Part shown: positions 12,181 through 22,985 of the stretch, in pieces
Position numbering within the stretch: the stretch's first letter is position 1
Layout: each line of letters starts with the position of its first letter
Source: Stercorarius parasiticus
Lineage: Eukaryota; Chordata; Aves; Charadriiformes; Stercorariidae
Reading direction: 5' to 3'
DNA: 64,000 nucleotides
Assembly (NCBI GenBank): GCA_013396915.1
Contig: VWZL01004619.1
Span: 314-64,313, forward strand
The notes under the pieces: model-generated
What the model saw: only the letters and a program-made list of their open reading frames with translations
What the model was told of the DNA's origin: nothing
Database searches by the model: none
Made by a program: the position numbers and the translations under genes

Positions 12181-12391
12181 GTTACATCAGGCTGGCAGAC
12201 AGTCACTAGCAGGGTTCTCCAGAGCTCAATTTTAGGGCCAGTGAGTGAAGCCTGTCACAGTTCAAGGAGTGGCTGGACAACGCTCTTAGTCATATGGTTT
12301 AGTTTTAGGTAGTCCTGAGAGGAGCAGGGAGTTTAACTCGATGATCCTTATGGGTTCCTTCCAACTTGAGATATTCTATGATTCTATGATT
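12181..12391 (+). mobile_element. CR1 LINE, 5'-truncated and internally deleted
   Basis: A CR1 fragment in plus orientation. It ends in ATTCTATGATTCTATGAT, two copies of the CR1 terminal octamer. The 3' end just inside reads 'ACTCGATGATCCTTATGGGT' and 'TTCCAACTTGAGATATTCTA', typical of CR1. The 5' part (about 12188-12243) is from the RT domain: 'GTCACTAGCAGGGTTCTCCA' and 'GCTCAATTTTAGGGCCAGT' correspond to the conserved VTSG(V/G)PQGSVLGPV motif. The sequence passes straight into the C-terminal/3' portion ('TTCAAGGAGTGGCTGGACAA') after about 12244, so most of a kilobase between the two is missing. No open frame survives. Confidence 0.85.
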
Positions 12392-13865
12392 AAAAATGGG
12401 ATAGATAGTACCTGAACCCACCTATACTCCTGAGGAATTTTATCTGCAGATGCATTTGAAATGCTGGCTAAACTCCTGTATTTAAAGAATTCTTACAAAA
12501 CACTCATGTCTTGCAAACAGGGGAAGGTTCAAACTGAATAATTGATGAACACAATTTAGATGAGATATAGTTAAAAGATTACTATTCAGACAGGTATCAT
12601 CAAACAAAAAATTCAACATCTGCACATTTCAGTTAAATATGCCAAATTTTCATTTGTTTGCATTAAACAGAGCAAGATTATACTTTATGCATAATAGATT
12701 ATATAATGTAATTGCACTAGCAATTTTTATATTAGAAGTTATTGTGCTAGAATAATCAAATATTCATTGTTTGTAGAAAAATGTCAAGAATACTGTGTTA
12801 TCTTCCAAATATATTTAATTAATTAGAGTTGTACATTAGACACGTCACAGAGTGAAAATAGAAAGGAAAGCAAGATGCAAATATTTCATTCTTTTTTTAG
12901 CCATCAATATTAATTACAAGCTTATTTCTCTTAACTCTATTTTATACATTTAAGATACCTTGAGCAAAATTATTATTTAATTTCAGAATTTTGAGTTCCC
13001 TTCCACCTTCTGTGAATTTATTGATTTAAGATGTAGATATTCTACCTCTTTATCATATAATTAGAAAAGGTATTTCTTCTTCTAATTAGAAAAGGTATTT
13101 CTTCTTCTAATTAAGTTTTCTACCTGTTTTCTCCAGATTAAGAACATTTTAGGAGTTGTTTGTATAATGTAATTATTGCTTCCAAGTTAAATCTGGCTCA
13201 TTTTTTAAAATTTGTTTTTATTTGCTTTCCTTATGGTTAATGATAATTCTGCTGTTTATGAGCAATAGCCTGGGATAAACAGATTTTCACATTTTATTAA
13301 AGTAGTCTCATTTTGTGGCAAAGTTGCAAACTGCCTGTTTCATAACAGGAGTTGAATATGATGGAGGATGAACGAGGTGAGGCTTTGCCTCAAGGCAAGG
13401 AGGTACATTTCTTTCAAATTTTTAAAATACTCCTACTTATGTATGTTTTCCAAGACTTGGTGTTTAACAGATAGAATTCTGCCTGTGCCACATTTGTTCC
13501 ACCCTGTCAGAAATCCTAAGCATTGTAAAGGTAGGGATGCTTGTGTATCATCCTCAAAGCACAGCAGCTCTAACGCTTTCCAGCAATGGAAGAGATTAAG
13601 TAGAGTTTGCATGTGACTACACCTAGCTTCCAATGCAGCAGTAGGACCAAAGTCCAGAGAGCTTCTGCCACCCGTATTTTCCATACTTTATATAGGCAGT
13701 CATAGCTTTGTCACACTATCTTTTGACTAGCATTTCCTTGTGTGTTCCCACCTTCTTTTTGTATAAAACATTTTTAAAAGAAATTACAATCTTACTCTGT
13801 TTCTTTAAAATGCTGGAGGTATTCTGGTTAAATTCAGCTAATGAATAAAGCACTAACTTCTATAC
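12392..13865. other. AT-rich non-coding stretch
   Basis: No gene was seen. It contains a 25-bp tandem duplication at 13058-13107. Frames of 82-83 codons near 13368-13684 overlap on opposite strands and match nothing I recognise. Confidence 0.6.
13058..13107. repeat. Tandem duplication of a 25-bp unit
   Basis: The unit TAATTAGAAAAGG-TATTTCTTCTTC occurs twice without mismatch (13058-13082 and 13083-13107), followed by a partial third start, TAATTAAG. Exact identity suggests a recent replication-slippage duplication that may be polymorphic. Confidence 0.9.
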
Positions 13866-14380
13866 CATAGAATCATAGAATAGTTTAGGTTCTAAGGGGC
13901 CTTTAAAGGTCACGTAGTCTAACCCTGCTGCAATGAACAGGGACATCTTCAACTAGATCAGGTTGTTCAGAGCCCCGTCCAACCTGACCTTGAGCGTTTC
14001 CAGGGATGGGCCATCTACCACCTCTCTGGGCAACCTATTCCAGTGTTTCACCACCCTCAGTGTAAAAGGTTTGTGCCTTATATCTAGTCTGAATCTACCT
14101 TTTTTTAGTTCAAATCCATTGCCCCACGTCTTATTGCCACAGGCCCTACTAAAAAGCCTGCCCCAATCTTTCTTATACACCACCTATATACATTGAAAGG
14201 CTGCAATAAGGTGCCCCCAGAGCCTTCTCTTCTCGAGGCTGAACAATCCCAACTCTCTCAGCCTGTCCTCACAGGAGGGGTGCTCCAGCCCTCTGACTAT
14301 TTTGGCCCTCCTCTGGACCCGCTCCAACAGGTCCATGTCTTTCCTCTGCTGGGGACTACAGAGCTGGATGCAGTACTCAA
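13866..14380 (-). mobile_element. CR1 LINE 3' fragment, coding part broken by one stop
   Basis: The element is in minus orientation, and its terminal octamers read on the plus strand as CATAGAATCATAGAAT at 13866. Inside is the C-terminal part of CR1 ORF2. Two minus-strand frames, 14423-14184 and 14183-13953, are in the same phase and separated by a single stop at about 14184-14186. Recognisable CR1 residues are [28 protein letters not shown], then GRLFSRACG and KHWNRLPREVVDGPSLETLK. Homology stops near 14380 at the QL(C/W) segment, so the copy is 5'-truncated. The stop replaces the codon after FQCI, where CR1 normally continues YLKGGYKK. The copy is dead but only moderately old. Confidence 0.93.
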
Positions 14381-15180
14381 CACATAGGACAGATCTAGTA
14401 AATTGATATGCATTTTCATTCATTTCTCTGTGTAGCTAAAAATCTGAAAAACTGGCAAGGAAAGAAGAGTCTGCAATGTTAATGTCCCTTTGCTCATGTG
14501 TACAGAAGAGATTTAATATTAAAGCTGAATAATACACTTGTACTTTCACTACCAAATTAATATTCTTATTGTAAATTAATAATTTCCTGTAGTGTTTGTG
14601 TATACACACAACATTCATGCATATATAGAGCAATACTGTTTGTGTTTGTTTAGCATTCTAGTCCACCAATTAATAATTTATTGAAATTGAATTATTCTTT
14701 ATACGGATAATCTTTGCAGGAAAAAATAAAATCCCCTTAACCAATTTAACTTCATTCTGCCTTTGGGGAAGGAACAGCAGATGATGGCAACACCTACACA
14801 TCAGTGCACAGATGCATGAAGGTTGTCAGGGTTGAATTCTGTTATTCAGGAAAAGATATCTTGTTCAAACTGCATTAAGCTGATCATGGAAGGAAAATCT
14901 TGAGTACAAATTGCTGTCCCAGCAAATGCAGTCTTTCTATGGGGCAGCTGCATTCCTAGATCTTACATGTCCAATAGGTTAAATCACAAGTAATCCCTGG
15001 AGGTACTGAAGAAGCTCACAAAATCTGTCATCAGCTTTTCATCTCGTATATCCTAATTCATCTTACGTATTGACATGAATAAAAAGGAAGAAGTGTGAGT
15101 TTTGTTTCACAGTTAAAATAAATGAATGGACTCTTCAACTATTGCATAATATGGATGCAATCACTTAGAGTCAAATCTCT
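14381..15180. other. AT-rich non-coding stretch
   Basis: I see no gene or identifiable repeat here. Confidence 0.6.
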
Positions 15181-15420
15181 GTTCGCCTGTATTTTTCCTA
15201 CCTTTAGTATAAAAAATTTCCTTCAGTTTGAAGGGCTTTAAGTCTCTTGTTCTCTGGAAGGATAAAGATATACTCTTGAATCTTCCTCTCAGCCAGTGAC
15301 TAAATAACTGTACTTGATGTATTTGATCACATCTCTACCCCCAAACTCCTCTGCTGATCATATCAGGGTTTTATGATTTCAAATTTCTCAGCTTTGTAAG
15401 GTATTTCTGCCTTCAGTGCT
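15181..15420 (-). mobile_element. Probable ancient CR1-like relic
   Basis: On the plus strand 'CCTTCAGTTTGAAGGGCTTT' followed by 'AAGTCTCTTGTTCT' resembles the antisense of the CR1 coding segment that reads NGFKLE in younger copies. Further on, 'TTGATCACATCTCTACCCCC' and 'TTTCTCAGCTTTGTAAGG' fall where CR1 antisense normally reads 'TGATCATGTCTCCCCTCAG' and 'TCCCTCAGCCT'. The order and spacing agree with CR1 on the minus strand, but many substitutions and indels are present and no frame is open. The call is from visual comparison only. Confidence 0.45.
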
Positions 15421-16289
15421 AAAAAGAATGTCCTTTTTAAATCGCTAAGAGGTCTGACGTGAGAGGGGAAAATCCTATTTATCATTTCTATCAAGTAACA
15501 ACTTTAAATAATTTGAATTTGTTTCCTCAGTAAGTGCTTGTTCCTTTTAAAAATTAGATTTTCTGGAAATGTAATTAAGATAGTATTTTTTCCATTCAAT
15601 AAGAAGTACTACTATTAAAGAGAAACATCAGTTTTCAAGCAATGCAGCAAACTGGAATCTGCATCTTAATTGAACACAAGCTTTTCTATTGTTCTTGCTT
15701 AGTCAGTTTTACAACTGTAGCTTTGATGTACATCTTTCACAATAAGACTAAAGGAACAATTTAAAAGAAAAGCTGCATATGGCAGAGTATAATGGAATTT
15801 ACAAAAAAAAAAAAGAGATAGCTTACATAATAGGAAGAGCACTGAAAGAGCACTGAAGGTGACAGAAAAGACTACATAAAAAGTATTGGTTCTTGTGGGG
15901 TGAAAATGCCACATCTGAGCATATACAAAGTATATGGGTTTTTTTCCTAGGATAAAAGGGAAGCCAGCTATACTGTAGCTTCACCTACTATATGCTCAAA
16001 TATTCAGTGAGAACATAAACCTGTCATAAGTTTATACTACTGCAAATTGGAGTGGAAAGCCCAATCTAATGCTTGACATCTGTCTTACAATAGCTCAGTG
16101 AAGTCTTATCAAAATACAGTATATCATTGCAAAGCTGTAACTACTGTCTGGGGTTTTTCTTCCCTTTCTCTGTCATTTCCATGCTACATCAATATCTTAA
16201 TTTATTTTGCAGCAATACTTCCACTTCTCCTTGAAAAGTTTCACTGTTAACTTCTGCTTATTCCTTGCGATAGAAATGTAGAGAACGCT
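15421..16289. other. AT-rich non-coding stretch
   Basis: No gene was seen. An A-run at 15802-15813 is the only notable feature. Confidence 0.55.
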
Positions 16290-16660
16290 CATTTCCTTAT
16301 GTGGAACTGAGGAAACGAAACTGGACTCCACACAATTCCTTGTGAATCAAGAGAAGCCATTTATTAAGTCTGAATGTTGGCTTTTTATACATTTTTTACT
16401 ACCGTACACGCGACTCGCTATTACCCAATTGGTTAAATCTGCGCTACATGCAAATCTGACTCCAAGTTGATTGGTTAATACAAGATTTTGCTAAATCATG
16501 CTGGCTAAGTAATAATTCCGGCTCCTAACTATCTTGTTTTGCCGGTGAAGCAAACACTCCTCTTTTTGCTCTCTCAGGGTGACCTTGATCAGTTCGAGTT
16601 TTCATAGTGGGAGCTGGCTCACATGGCTGTTTTCTTCTAGATACAATCCCACATGGAACT
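16290..16660 (-). mobile_element. Compact LTR-like element with alpharetrovirus/ERVK-style layout
   Basis: Read on the minus strand, a U3-like segment contains two inverted CCAAT-type motifs (plus-strand ATTGG at 16430-16434 and 16470-16474). It is followed by a TATA box, TATAAAAA (16389 to 16382), and only about 17 bases later by AATAAA (16365 to 16360). The sequence then continues GGCTTCTC-TTGATTCAC. A TATA box followed this closely by AATAAA and then GGC is the arrangement in avian alpharetrovirus-type LTRs with a very short R. The outer edges are uncertain. A TG...CA pair with matching ends exists at about 16300 (TGTGGAA) and 16654 (TCCCACA), but no convincing target duplication was found. 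No retroviral coding sequence adjoins it. It may be a solo LTR of a class II endogenous retrovirus; the exact family is not identified. Confidence 0.6.
16360..16389 (-). promoter_or_regulatory. TATA box and closely spaced polyadenylation signal of the compact LTR
   Basis: On the minus strand TATAAAAA (16389-16382) is followed by AATAAA (16365-16360). The short interval would place transcription start and polyadenylation signal within the same small R region. Confidence 0.6.
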
Positions 16661-16717
16661 AAGTGAAAAGCGTCCTTCTTTCTGAAAATTAATGTGAATT
16701 TTTTTTTACTTCCCTGA

Positions 16718-16722
16718 GCCTC
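16718..16722. repeat. Target-site duplication, left copy (GCCTC)
   Basis: It is identical to 17316-17320 and lies immediately outside the TG...CA ends of the LTR. The preceding A (16717) also matches the last base of the LTR, so a 6-bp reading is possible if the LTR end is set one base earlier. Confidence 0.85.
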
Positions 16723-17315
16723 TGTCATGGTTTCAACCTGGCCAGCACCTAAGCACCACATCTAGCTGCTTGCTCACTTCCCCCACAGTGGGATGGGGGA
16801 GAGAATCCAAAGGGAAAAAGTGAGAAAACTTGTGGGTTGAGATAAAACCAGTTCAATAGGTAAAGCAAAAGCCACACAAAGCAAAAAATACAAGTTCATT
16901 CACTACTTCCGGTCGACAGGCAGGTGCTCAGCCATCTCCAGGAAAGTAGGGCTCCATCACATGTAACGGTTACTTGGGAAGACAAATGCCATCACTCCAA
17001 ATGTTCCCCACCTCCTTTTTCTTCCCCCAGCTTTATACCGCTGAGCATCAACATCACGTGGCATGGAATATTCTTTTGGTCAGTTGGGGTCAGCTATCAC
17101 ACCTGTGTCCCCTCCCAACTTCTTGTGCACCCCAACCTACTCACTGGTGGGGCAGTGTGAGAGGCAGAAAAGGCCTTGACACTGTGTGAGCGCTGCTCAG
17201 CAATAGTTAAAACATCTCTGTCTTATTAACATTGTTTCTAGCATAAATCCAAAACATAACCCCATACTAGGTACTATGAAGAAAATTAACTCTATTCCAG
17301 CCAAAAACCAGCACA
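16723..17315 (-). mobile_element. Complete ERVL-like solo LTR with 5-bp target duplication
   Basis: The 593-bp element starts TGTCATGG and ends CCAGCACA on the plus strand, and is flanked by GCCTC on both sides (16718-16722 and 17316-17320). Sense is the minus strand: there it begins TGTGCTGG-TTTTTGGCTGG, has TATAAA (17037 to 17032) and the AT-rich region before 'TTTTATCTCAACCCACAAG'. It ends in the G-rich segment and CATGACA. These are hallmarks of a widespread avian ERV LTR, and the 5-bp duplication fits ERVL. The usual ATTAAA appears as ATTGAA (plus-strand TTCAAT at 16852-16857), so its polyadenylation signal seems decayed. The minus-strand 113-codon frame starting at 17538 and the plus-strand 71-78-codon frames in it are fortuitous. 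No internal retroviral genes adjoin. Confidence 0.93.
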
Positions 17316-17320
17316 GCCTC
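17316..17320. repeat. Target-site duplication, right copy (GCCTC)
   Basis: This is the partner of 16718-16722. Perfect identity supports simple insertion followed by LTR-LTR recombination with no later rearrangement. Confidence 0.85.
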
Positions 17321-20300
17321 TCAGATCCCAGGAGCCTCTGCTGCTTCTCACCAAACTCTTTTCCCTCCTGAGCAATACACTGTAGCTCATGACCTGGAAT
17401 CAAGCTGTGTGTCTCAGGCTCAGAGTAAGAAATGCCCTGTCCCAACACCAAACTGGTATTAGGTTGGCAATATTTCTCTGTCTGCATATTAATATTTTCA
17501 AAGTTGTCTAGTCCCAGGAAAAATGCTTCCTTTGACACTTCCTTGTTTCTTCAAATCTCGTATATGTACCTTCTCTGCAAAACGTGGCTTGTGAATATCA
17601 TATGCTCTTGCTTCTAGTTGCTTCCAAAGATGCTTTTCTGAGAAGCCTACTTATTTTAATCCTGATGAATTCATTTACTTTTTAGGGGAGAATATTTAGA
17701 ATATTGACTGAAGGCATGTCCGTTTGAATATCTGGAAGCATGTGAACAGAAAAGGGATTTTTCTCTATTTCTTATAGCATAAAAATTTCTTTACAGTAAA
17801 ATATTTCTCAGTTAATTGTGTTCAGTTAAATAAACCTACTGAAAAGAAAATTGTAAAGTTGTAAAGAAAATCAAAGAAAATAGTTTTATTACTAGTTATT
17901 AAATGTAAAAGTACGGATATGAATCTATCTTACTTGGTTGATAGATAACGGTGTAGAAAGGTGTAGAGAATCCCAGATAATAATTCCTTTATATTCCTCT
18001 TGTTTCTTAACCATTTCCTATCACTTGGACACTGTTGAAGACTGATGAATAGGCTCAGTGGAAATCTGATTGGACGCTGCAGAGTAGTTCTGATTTGTCT
18101 CCTATGTGGGAATCTCTACTTCTAAAAGCAAGAACAGACAAAATTAATTCTATGATAAAGTATTAAATGTTCCTCTTTATTTCAGACTCTGCCTCAGAGA
18201 TCCTGAGAGAGAGACAGAGTCCCGCATCATCTCCCTGAATATAAGTATTCAACTGTACAGGAAATAACTATACTACATTACTGTAGACCTGTTAACAGGT
18301 ACAAAAGGTAAATATCTTTTTCACTTTGTCTTTAAACATTACAGTAACTGATTCAAGTTAAGCAGGTACCATTGTAGACACAATTGTCTACAAATGGATA
18401 AGAAAGATGAATGAATGGATCTAAAAATGCATATGGATAGAACGCATACAAAGTTAATTGCTACATCGAGACACAAAGGAAAAAGAAAGGCAAATTAAAA
18501 ATCTGGTCCGGATTTGGCTGCTGGGATGCTTTTATAATGCATTTCCAATGATTGCCTAGCTTTCTGTTCATTCTTTGGATTGTTTATTTTCATAAAATAA
18601 TAAAAAATAGTCAAAAAGAATGCCTGTGCAAAATATAAGTCATTCTATTTCCAAAACATACTTTGCTGTTTTCTACAGATCCAATGAATTGTTTTACCCC
18701 AAGCTTTGACTTTACAAATTTTTACCCAGAGGGTTTGAATTAGAATTTGCCTAGTTATAACTAACATTCTAGCTGCATGTTTATTACTCCAAGATAGTCT
18801 CTGCTCAAGCAGTGACAAACCACCTGTGGGAATATATCAGGCAAATACGAATCCCAGCCAGCTGTAACTACAGCAGGCAAATTGATGGTTCATTTGAATA
18901 GTCTACCTTTATTTATTTATCCCTAATTATAATACAAGGGTTTCAGAAATTGAAATTATAGCTGTTATCCACAAAGCCAATCTTCCCAAGCAGAATATGT
19001 TCAAACTGTATAGAAAAACTTTATTTAAAATAATACCGTATCTCTCAAAATTAACCTTCAACTGTGTAGACTGGCAATAAAATGTTATTTAGAAATGTAA
19101 TCCAGGAAGTATAAAAGGGCAAAAAAATTCCTTCAGAAGGAAATATTCAGACTTCTGCCTTTAAAATAAATGATCCAGACAGGAGAGAGACTTTTGAATG
19201 CAAGATTAATGTACATTATATTAAATGAATTCTTGCCATATACAATCTCATGGATGAAAGGTTTATTTGAATAGTTTTATTCAATTTGAAATAGGCCATT
19301 GTAATATTTTAACATTATAAAAATGAGCTTTTACAGTGTTTAATATGTGTAAAATGAGGTTGCTCTTCAACATCTGGTCTGAAATATTTACAAAATTCCC
19401 CTATTAAATTTTAACATTGTGCTCTGAAGTATTTTACACTGTGTAATCAAAAATCCTGGCATATTTTTGTTTCATTGGAATCTTAGATCTCTATAGAGAG
19501 CTTTCAGATGAAAATCCCTTATAGGTCTTTCTGTTGAAGATAGAAAATACTGTATTGAGCTTTATACAAAACAAATTGTACTGCAAATCTCTAGTTGCAT
19601 ATAAATAAAGGCTACTTCATCCGCTGTGACAGGTATTTAAGTTATAAGAAAAATATAAAAGACAAAAAATATAAAAGAACTACTAATACCCATAGAACAG
19701 TTTGAAAACTCTATGAATAAGAATTTTCTACCCAGTTTTTCTTTCCCAATACACATACATGTTTTGTTCTTGGTTCTTCAGAATAATATTTTTTTTTCCT
19801 GTGTTTATTGTGCATGACTGCATAATAAATTATACTCTCAGTTCTTTTGTATTTTACTATGATATTAAGTCAGAACCACTAATCAGTCTACATCTGATTT
19901 TTCCAGTCTCTGAAACTGGGATAATGAGATTGAGATCTAACGTTTTATATCTCTGTTTGATAAAATAGTTTTCCACTGGAAAAGTGGAGTAACTGAAATT
20001 GCAGTATCTCATGACTACATTACAGTTTACGGAAGAAAATCTTCTTGATTACAAGGAAAAAAATACTATCACAGCCCAAGAAAGAACTCAAGAGCAGAAG
20101 AGCTAGCAACTTGATGTGTAGAGCCCTATTTGAGCTGTAAGAGGCTTAGGTTACCTAAAGTGGAGTAATTAACGCATCTGATTCCCTTTGTATACATAGC
20201 TAGCTACCGAAAGAAATTGAAAAACAAGAAAAATCTACAGTCAGTGTAAGAGTTAGAGCAAGACAAGTTAGAGAAGATGAACTAAAATCCTTGTAGAGGT

Positions 20301-22547
20301 CTTAAAGTTAGTTGTGGAATTGAAGAGCAAATTCTATGATTTTTCTTAACTTTTACTGTTTTTCCTGTAAGATTTCTGCAAGTTCCTTTCCGGTCAATAC
20401 CAAAAATCACATTTCATTAAACAGGGTTTGTTTAGCTGATATTGTTTTAACTCTACTTCAGTACAGATTAAATCAAGACCATGAACGACTTACTGGATTT
20501 CTTCTTTTATTTGGGTTTTGTTTTAATTTAGAATGCTGTTATTAGGCAAAAGTTAGAAAAGGACGAATAAATTATTACTTTAAAACAGTGAAGCACATTG
20601 AATTCTTAAATGATTGTGTCTGTATGTTCTGTAAATCTGTAGCAGTTCTACTGTCATGAACATTGGCTTAATATCCAATTAGTTCTTATTAGTGCTAACG
20701 ACTAGATGCCAAAGAAATTATATTTCTGCACTGTTGCGATGATTACAGAGTGTGCTTTAACAATGAACAAACAAACAAAAGAAATTTCAATCTCCACAGA
20801 TCAGAAGATGCTATTTAACTCTTCTATTTTAAACAGTAAGCCTTCTGACGTGGTCAGTGATTTGTTCTATTGGTTTGATTAGCTCTTCCTGCAATTAATT
20901 CATTCTGTTCACTGACGACAAAACTAAAACAGCATTGACGTGCAGGTTGAACAAAATTTCTGATGTAAATTTAATTTAACTTATTGATTATTAACAATAT
21001 GTTAACTTATTGAACAATTGCTGCAATTGTTCATTTGCTCCCTTAGGCATTACATCAGCACATATGCAGTTTTTTGTAAAGAGAACTAGAAAATGTGAAA
21101 GATAAAGAAGAAATCCACAGAAATTCTCCTCATCTAGAGGAGGCTGTAGATAATTTTTCAGAACAAAAAATGTTGGAGTTATTAATTGATGAATACATAA
21201 ACTGAACTTCTATTAAAAAATTAGACTTTTCAGCAATGATATAAAAGGAATGCTACAAGTACTATGTTAGTAGGCATGGTCAACAATGACTGTGTGTGTT
21301 TTGGTAATGAATTAAAAATATTCCAGAATTTACAACAGGGAAATAATAGTTCTAGGACAGCAGATGTCTTAAAAATTATATGATAAATTCTTATAGTCAT
21401 TTAGTGCTGAAAATATTTGCTTCATTCTTCCTGGTATAAAGTTAGTAGTAAAGAAATATTAAACCTTGTGCTTTTGGTTCAAGAAACCGCTGATGTACTG
21501 AATATTATAAGGGTATACAAAGTGTAAGTATATGCTTTCCCTCTTCCTGACTAGAAATCTCCGATTTGCTTACTACATCTTAAATACTGTTTCTAGTTTC
21601 ATTTCCTGGACATATTATAACTGCGAAGATTCAGGCAAGGGCAAGAAGGATGAACAAGTATGGAATATGTGCTTTCCAATGAATAAGTAAGCCAGGAGTC
21701 TTCAGTCCAGGAAAAAATCTGGGGGAATGGAGTGGGATAGAGAGATATTTTAGAAGTCTATAATATCGTGACATTTTTACAGCAGATAAACTGGAATGCA
21801 TTTCTCAGTGGGTGTGGTTACATTAGTGGTTTTGATTGAAATAGGAGGGTGCTCGTTTGAAGTTAGGATTGTGTTCCCTTAAAGCCTTGTTTTTAATCAC
21901 AGCACATGCAAACTGCATTTCTGTCAGGTGAAAGTAAACAGAAAGATGTGCTGCAGGAGCCCACCTATGTGCTCCAGTTTCTAAAGAATGTTCATTCTGT
22001 GGATCCAAACTAGAGATGGCCTGAAGTAAAACCTCAGGATACATATCTAATTTGAATGCAGTGGTCAGCACCAATTATGTTGCTTCAGACCTCCCAGTAC
22101 TTGCTTATGAGAAATGGTCATTGACTTTTTCTAAGGAGTAGGAGCTAAGTGTAAGAAATATAGCTGAATCCCCTGGGAACATATAGACAAACTTTGAAAT
22201 TTGTTACGATAGGATGTTATGGATACTAAAGTTTACAGGGAGTCCAAAGGAAGGCTGGGTAAATCAATGAAAGAACAATCCATCGATTCTTCTAAATACA
22301 AAACACATTCAGCTTATGAAATCCTGGGTTCCCTCAGAGCTGGAGCACTTGTGCTTGCACTAATACAAATTTCCCTTGACAACCGCTGTTGTCACTAGCC
22401 TTGGTGGACTTTAAACAGTCATTCTAATCTGTAATAGGTATTTTTCCTTGGCAAATGTTTACTTTAAAACACATAAATAAATTCAGTAGCACTGACAACT
22501 GGAGGCATGCTGTCATAACCCTGAGTACAGCAGCAGATTTTAATGAC
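17321..22547. other. AT-rich non-coding stretch
   Basis: No gene, RNA or interspersed repeat was recognised. It includes a 10-bp-arm hairpin at 21011-21033. Confidence 0.6.
21011..21033. repeat. 10-bp inverted repeat with 3-nt loop
   Basis: TGAACAATTG, loop CTG, CAATTGTTCA is a perfect hairpin. About one hairpin of this size is expected by chance in 64 kb on a rough estimate. Confidence 0.88.
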
Positions 22548-22985
22548 TCTGCCCAGCCTCACCTGGGACATCCACCCACACGCTCTGATCATAGCCCAGG
22601 AACCCCATCTCAGTTCAGACTCATGTACCCAGTCCTGCTCTGAGCTGTGTTGTAGGTAGCCCATGTTCAGCATTGCTCTTTGCTTGTCCTGTCCTCTTTG
22701 CTAGCTTTTCTGGATTGTCCTTGTGCCTGATGTGAGGCCTTGTATGTGGTTGATGCTCAATAGACAGTTGACAGAGCCTGTTGCTGGTACGGGACCTGCT
22801 CTGCCTGCCCTACTCAGGTGCTGTGGGACTGCCTCTGTCAGGGGGCACTGCCCTGTCTGTGCTATGGTTGTCCTGAGCTCCCAGATTGTCTTTGCTCATG
22901 GAGCAGCCCTGATGTTGCTGCTGCCTGGGACAGGTACGGCTTCTGGCTGTGATTGGCAATTGGTAGTTTTACAAATCCTCTTCTC
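22548..22985. other. GC-rich island of unknown identity
   Basis: Base composition rises clearly above the flanks, with repeated CTGCCT, CTGTC and GGCACTG motifs and few CpG. A plus-strand frame of 106 codons (22723-23043) starts inside it but shows no domain and runs out into AT-rich sequence. It could be an old LTR or other repeat, or an unrecognised exon or CpG-depleted regulatory segment. I do not identify it. Confidence 0.4.

Noticed and set aside
17197..17538. 113-codon minus-strand frame
   Set aside because: It lies largely inside the ERVL-like LTR, which does not encode protein.
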